A stretch of DNA of 7,993 bases, from NCBI GenBank assembly GCA_018666055.1, contig JABJAS010000108.1, positions 1 to 7,993 of the forward strand, read 5' to 3'. Positions within the stretch are counted from its first letter, which is position 1; each line of letters starts with the position of its first letter. Position numbers and translations under genes: made by a program. The notes under the pieces were generated by a model. The model searched no databases, had not been told where the DNA came from, and saw only the letters and a list, made by a program, of their open reading frames with translations. This DNA is from Halieaceae bacterium (GTDB taxonomy: Bacteria; Pseudomonadota; Gammaproteobacteria; Pseudomonadales; Halieaceae). Shown here piece by piece: positions 5,450 through 7,993 of the stretch.

Positions 5450-7191
5450 CCCGAAACAGCTCGTATCGTCCGGTTCAGCGTACGGGCATCTGCTTTGGGC
5501 AGTGCGATATAGGTCCCGCGCAATGTGTCGGCCAAATCCCTTGCTCGGGGTTGCGGTCGCTGTGCTGTGTCGATGACCAGGCCGCTGACGGGCTGACCTG
5601 CGAGTCGCCGTGCTGCTGCTAGCGCATCTCGGGTGCCTGCCTCACGATTCCGCGTGCCATCAAGCGCCACATTGGCAGCGCCATCGGTGAGCAAAATATA
5701 CTGTGTGGTTGTGCCCTGTTTGCTGGCGCGTTCAATAATTTCTCGTGTTAAATCCAATGCGGCAGCCATTGGTGTCGCACCCCCACCGGGCAGAGCCGCT
5801 AACGCTTTCTTGGCTCTCACCAGCGACCGTGTCGGTGGTAGCAGTAGCTCGGCCATCTCATCACGAAACGCAATCAATGCCACTTGATCTCGACGCACGT
5901 AGCAATCGGCTAAGAGTAATTCCACGGCGCCCTTGGCTTCGGCGAGGCGTTGCATCGCAGCGGAACCCGAGGCGTCGACGACGAACAGTGTCAGTGATTC
6001 GCGACGCTGTTGATAGCGCGTTAGGTGAATATCCTCCCGGCGTATTTCCAGTTTTCGTAGGGCGTCTCCGCGCTCGCGCCGGCGCAGGGGTTGCCAGGGT
6101 GCAGCGGCACGGAGTGTTGCGAGAATATTGACCCGACCGCCACGGCGATGATCACCACGAAAGACGCCAGTTGGACGCCCGCGTTGTTGGTGCCGATGAT
6201 GGGCTCCCGACGTGCCGGCGCTGCTCTGGCGGACTTTTGCGGCGCGTGTTTGGAGTTGCTGCAGGAGCCCCTCTGGCAATTGCGCGAGTGCGGCCTCAAG
6301 CAAACGATCTTCGTCTGATGGCAGTTGTTCTGTTGATTGTGGCGGTTCTGGCTCCTCTGGCTGATCCACTTCGGGTTCTGGTTCGGGCGTTGGTTCGGGT
6401 GCCGGTTCAGTCATGTCGGGTAGCTGCGCTGCCTTGGGAATCAGGCACAGGCGAAGCGCGCAGGCAATGTCAGTGTCGTCCACTGTACCTCGTCCAGCGA
6501 GCGCTGCAGCACCGCAGGCTACTTGCACGGCCGCAAGTGACGCCCGTGGAGAGTCGATGCCCAAGGTGAGGCTCAGGGTCGCAATGGCGACGCGATGTGC
6601 CTCTGTCAGATTGATCTCGTCTAAACGTGCCCGCGCGCGCTCAATCTGCCCGCGATCAAAAATGTCATCTTCTACGCCGTGAATGCCGATGGATTGCAGG
6701 TTGACCGTAATCCCCAGGCGATCCGACAGTGCGCCGTGGATAAATTCTTCCTCTGTCCCTTCGTCTGCTGCAATGAGTGTAATGCGTGCGGCGGTTCGCG
6801 TATCGATCCCGTCGCGAGCGATCGACAATTGGCCATCATCCAATGCAACGCAGAGATGATGGACCGTATTTCTAGGCAGGCGCTCGGCCATGGCGGCAAT
6901 GACAATGCGTTCGTGACACTCTCCCAGCATGCCGGTCTCGGCGATGGGTTTGCCTTGCTGCAACGTTGCACCGAGATCAATGCCGCCCAGTAAACGCGCC
7001 TCTGGAATATTCGCAGGGATTTTTCTCAGGCGTGATTGTCCAGAGAAGCTCTCGACGCGATCTAACCAGTACTCTCTGACTGGCCCTGGAGAGGCGCGTA
7101 AATGGACGCCACCGATGCGATCGCCTATCAGATTGACCAATGCGGCGGCCCATTCTGCATCCGCCCAAAGAGACGGAGTGTCAGTCGTCAC
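5446..7191 (-). CDS. bchD: Magnesium chelatase subunit D
   Basis: BchD forms the AAA+ ring platform with BchI that drives Mg2+ insertion into protoporphyrin IX by BchH. The 581-residue protein shows the usual three parts. The N-terminal AAA+-like domain (about 1-255) contains LLGGIDLGATL at 67-77 but no Walker A GKS/T, as expected for a degenerate BchD ATPase. A Pro/Glu-rich acidic linker follows (about 262-284). The C-terminal von Willebrand A domain (about 395-581) has a full MIDAS: DASGS at 406-410, Thr473 in GGGATP, and Asp503 in LLTDG. The start is GTG, inside the last codons of bchI (11-base overlap); no clear Shine-Dalgarno sequence is seen, so translation probably depends on bchI. The stop overlaps bchO by 4 bases. 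Confidence 0.96.
   Translation of the reverse strand: MTTDTPSLWADAEWAAALVNLIGDRIGGVHLRASPGPVREYWLDRVESFSGQSRLRKIPANIPEARLLGGIDLGATLQQGKPIAETGMLGECHERIVIAAMAERLPRNTVHHLCVALDDGQLSIARDGIDTRTAARITLIAADEGTEEEFIHGALSDRLGITVNLQSIGIHGVEDDIFDRGQIERARARLDEINLTEAHRVAIATLSLTLGIDSPRASLAAVQVACGAAALAGRGTVDDTDIACALRLCLIPKAAQLPDMTEPAPEPTPEPEPEVDQPEEPEPPQSTEQLPSDEDRLLEAALAQLPEGLLQQLQTRAAKVRQSSAGTSGAHHRHQQRGRPTGVFRGDHRRGGRVNILATLRAAAPWQPLRRRERGDALRKLEIRREDIHLTRYQQRRESLTLFVVDASGSAAMQRLAEAKGAVELLLADCYVRRDQVALIAFRDEMAELLLPPTRSLVRAKKALAALPGGGATPMAAALDLTREIIERASKQGTTTQYILLTDGAANVALDGTRNREAGTRDALAAARRLAGQPVSGLVIDTAQRPQPRARDLADTLRGTYIALPKADARTLNRTIRAVSG
6340..6405 (-). repeat. Pro/Glu repeat-coding linker within bchD
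   Basis: Codons for residues 263-284 encode a run of P-E, P-E-P and P-T-P units with almost no hydrophobic residues. The DNA is correspondingly repetitive (GGTTCGGG-type units on the plus strand). Acidic, proline-rich hinges between the AAA+ and VWA domains are a family feature of BchD/ChlD and vary in length. Slippage of the repeat could change the length between strains. Confidence 0.7.
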
Positions 7192-7993
7192 AGCTGTTAA
7201 AAAGCTCTGAAATCACGCGTTCTACTCGAATATCAGCACTGGATTCATCGAGGGGATCACGCCTAAGCCGATGCCGGAGCACGGAGGGGGCGATGGCTTT
7301 TAGGTGTTCCAGTGTGGCCGTTGGGTCGCTGTTGAGCGCGGCTAAGGCACGTGCGCTGCGCACTAACGTTAACTCTCCTCGCAATCCGTCAGTGCCGAGT
7401 GCAAGACATAGCCTTGCCGCGGTTTCTAGCAGGTTAGCGGGCGTATCGACGCTATCGAGCGCCTCTCGAGCTTGCTGTATACGTCGTCGTAAAGTGCTCT
7501 CTTTGCGCGCCCATCGCTTGCGAAAAGCACTCCGATCTTTATCAAACGCTTCTCTCGAGCGAATAATCTCGACTCGAGTCGGGACATCGGAGGGAGTTCG
7601 TACATCGACGGATAAGCCAAATCGATCCTGTAGTTGGGGTCGGAGTTCACCTTCCTCAGGGTTACCGCTGCCCACTAAAACAAATTTAGCCGGGTGGCGT
7701 ATGCTGAGTCCTTCACGCTCAACCACATTCTCCCCCGATGCCGCTACATCGAGCAGCGCGTCGACAATATGATCCTCGAGTAAATTCACTTCATCAACAT
7801 AGAGAAAGCCTCGATTAGCCTGTGCCAATAGCCCCGGCTGAAATGCTTTTTCACCGTTAACGAGTGCGCGTTCAATATCGAGTGCGCCGACCACGCGATC
7901 TTCGGTAGACCCTAAAGGCAAATCGACGACAGGAATCGTGATACTGGTCGTGGCGGGAGGCGACGAGGATTTACCGCAGAAATCACAGAGCCC
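7181..7993 (-). CDS. bchI: Magnesium chelatase ATPase subunit I, C-terminal part (5' end outside window)
   Basis: BchI is the active AAA+ ATPase of Mg-chelatase. The 270 residues here run without a stop to the right edge; the N-terminus with Walker A is missing. A TTG at 7921 is not a start, because it is the conserved Leu of VVDLPLGSTEDRVVG and the frame continues upstream through PVVD. Visible motifs (fragment numbering) are the Walker B FLYVDE at 63-68, NLLEDHIVDALLDVAASGENVVE from 70, sensor-1 GSGNPEEG at 108-115, arginine-finger region LQDRFGL at 121-127, and sensor-2 GLRGELTLVRSAR at 203-215. A Cys pair, CDFC, sits at fragment residues 3-6. The 3' end overlaps bchD by 11 bases. It is the first gene of bchIDO within this window; its promoter is not included. 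Confidence 0.97.
   Translation of the reverse strand, partial: GLCDFCGKSSSPPATTSITIPVVDLPLGSTEDRVVGALDIERALVNGEKAFQPGLLAQANRGFLYVDEVNLLEDHIVDALLDVAASGENVVEREGLSIRHPAKFVLVGSGNPEEGELRPQLQDRFGLSVDVRTPSDVPTRVEIIRSREAFDKDRSAFRKRWARKESTLRRRIQQAREALDSVDTPANLLETAARLCLALGTDGLRGELTLVRSARALAALNSDPTATLEHLKAIAPSVLRHRLRRDPLDESSADIRVERVISELFNSCDD

Noticed and set aside
7140..7772. Long open frame (210 codons) on the plus strand opposite bchI/bchD
   Set aside because: It is antisense to two unmistakable conserved genes, has a Ser/Arg-rich composition typical of a shadow frame and no recognisable motif.
7919..7921. TTG as start of bchI
   Set aside because: The codon is the conserved Leu in PVVDLPLG; the frame continues to the window edge with BchI-like sequence, so the gene is cut by the window and not short.
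1..7993. A novel defence, mobile or biosynthetic system
   Set aside because: All nine genes belong to standard photosynthesis-cluster families with intact motifs; there are no transposase, integrase, repeat-array or unexplained long coding stretches.

Overview
The window is an internal piece of a photosynthesis gene cluster from a purple, bacteriochlorophyll a-type phototrophic proteobacterium. It carries the tetraheme reaction-centre cytochrome (pufC), a light-harvesting 1 (LH1) beta/alpha pair, early carotenoid genes (idi, crtB, crtI) and the magnesium-chelatase block (bchI, bchD, bchO). LH1 genes lying downstream of pufC, with idi inside the cluster, fit best (inference, from memory of such clusters) with an aerobic anoxygenic phototroph of the gammaproteobacterial OM60/NOR5 (Halieaceae-like) type. 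A betaproteobacterium cannot be excluded from this window alone.

Plus strand, 1-1813. The 3' part of pufC is followed by a 198-base gap with three hairpins, then pufB and pufA. A GC-rich hairpin with a poor U-tract follows pufA, then about 170 bases without a gene, then idi. Minus strand, reading right to left from 7993 to 1787: bchI (its N-terminus lies outside the window), bchD and bchO overlap one another by 11 and 4 bases. A 173-base gap holds a possible terminator and a promoter with a textbook PpsR/CrtJ operator. crtI and crtB follow, overlapping by 8 bases. The two strands converge, and the 3' ends of idi and crtB overlap tail to tail by 27 bases.

How the genes work together: BchI, BchD and the BchH subunit (not in this window) insert Mg2+ into protoporphyrin IX, the first committed step to bacteriochlorophyll; BchO is the associated alpha/beta hydrolase-fold protein. 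Idi balances IPP and DMAPP for isoprenoids, CrtB condenses two GGPP to phytoene, and CrtI desaturates it towards spirilloxanthin-type carotenoids. PufB and PufA bind these pigments around the reaction centre, and PufC re-reduces the special pair. The PpsR-type operator at crtI suggests oxygen- or light-dependent repression of pigment synthesis.

Every gene belongs to a well-known family, all reading frames are intact, and I see no mobile element, CRISPR array, tRNA or rRNA. I do not find a previously undescribed system. The points worth a second look are regulatory and architectural: the operator overlapping the crtI promoter, the hairpins between pufC and pufB, the weak terminator before idi, the idi/crtB overlap, and an excess of the palindrome CTCGAG.
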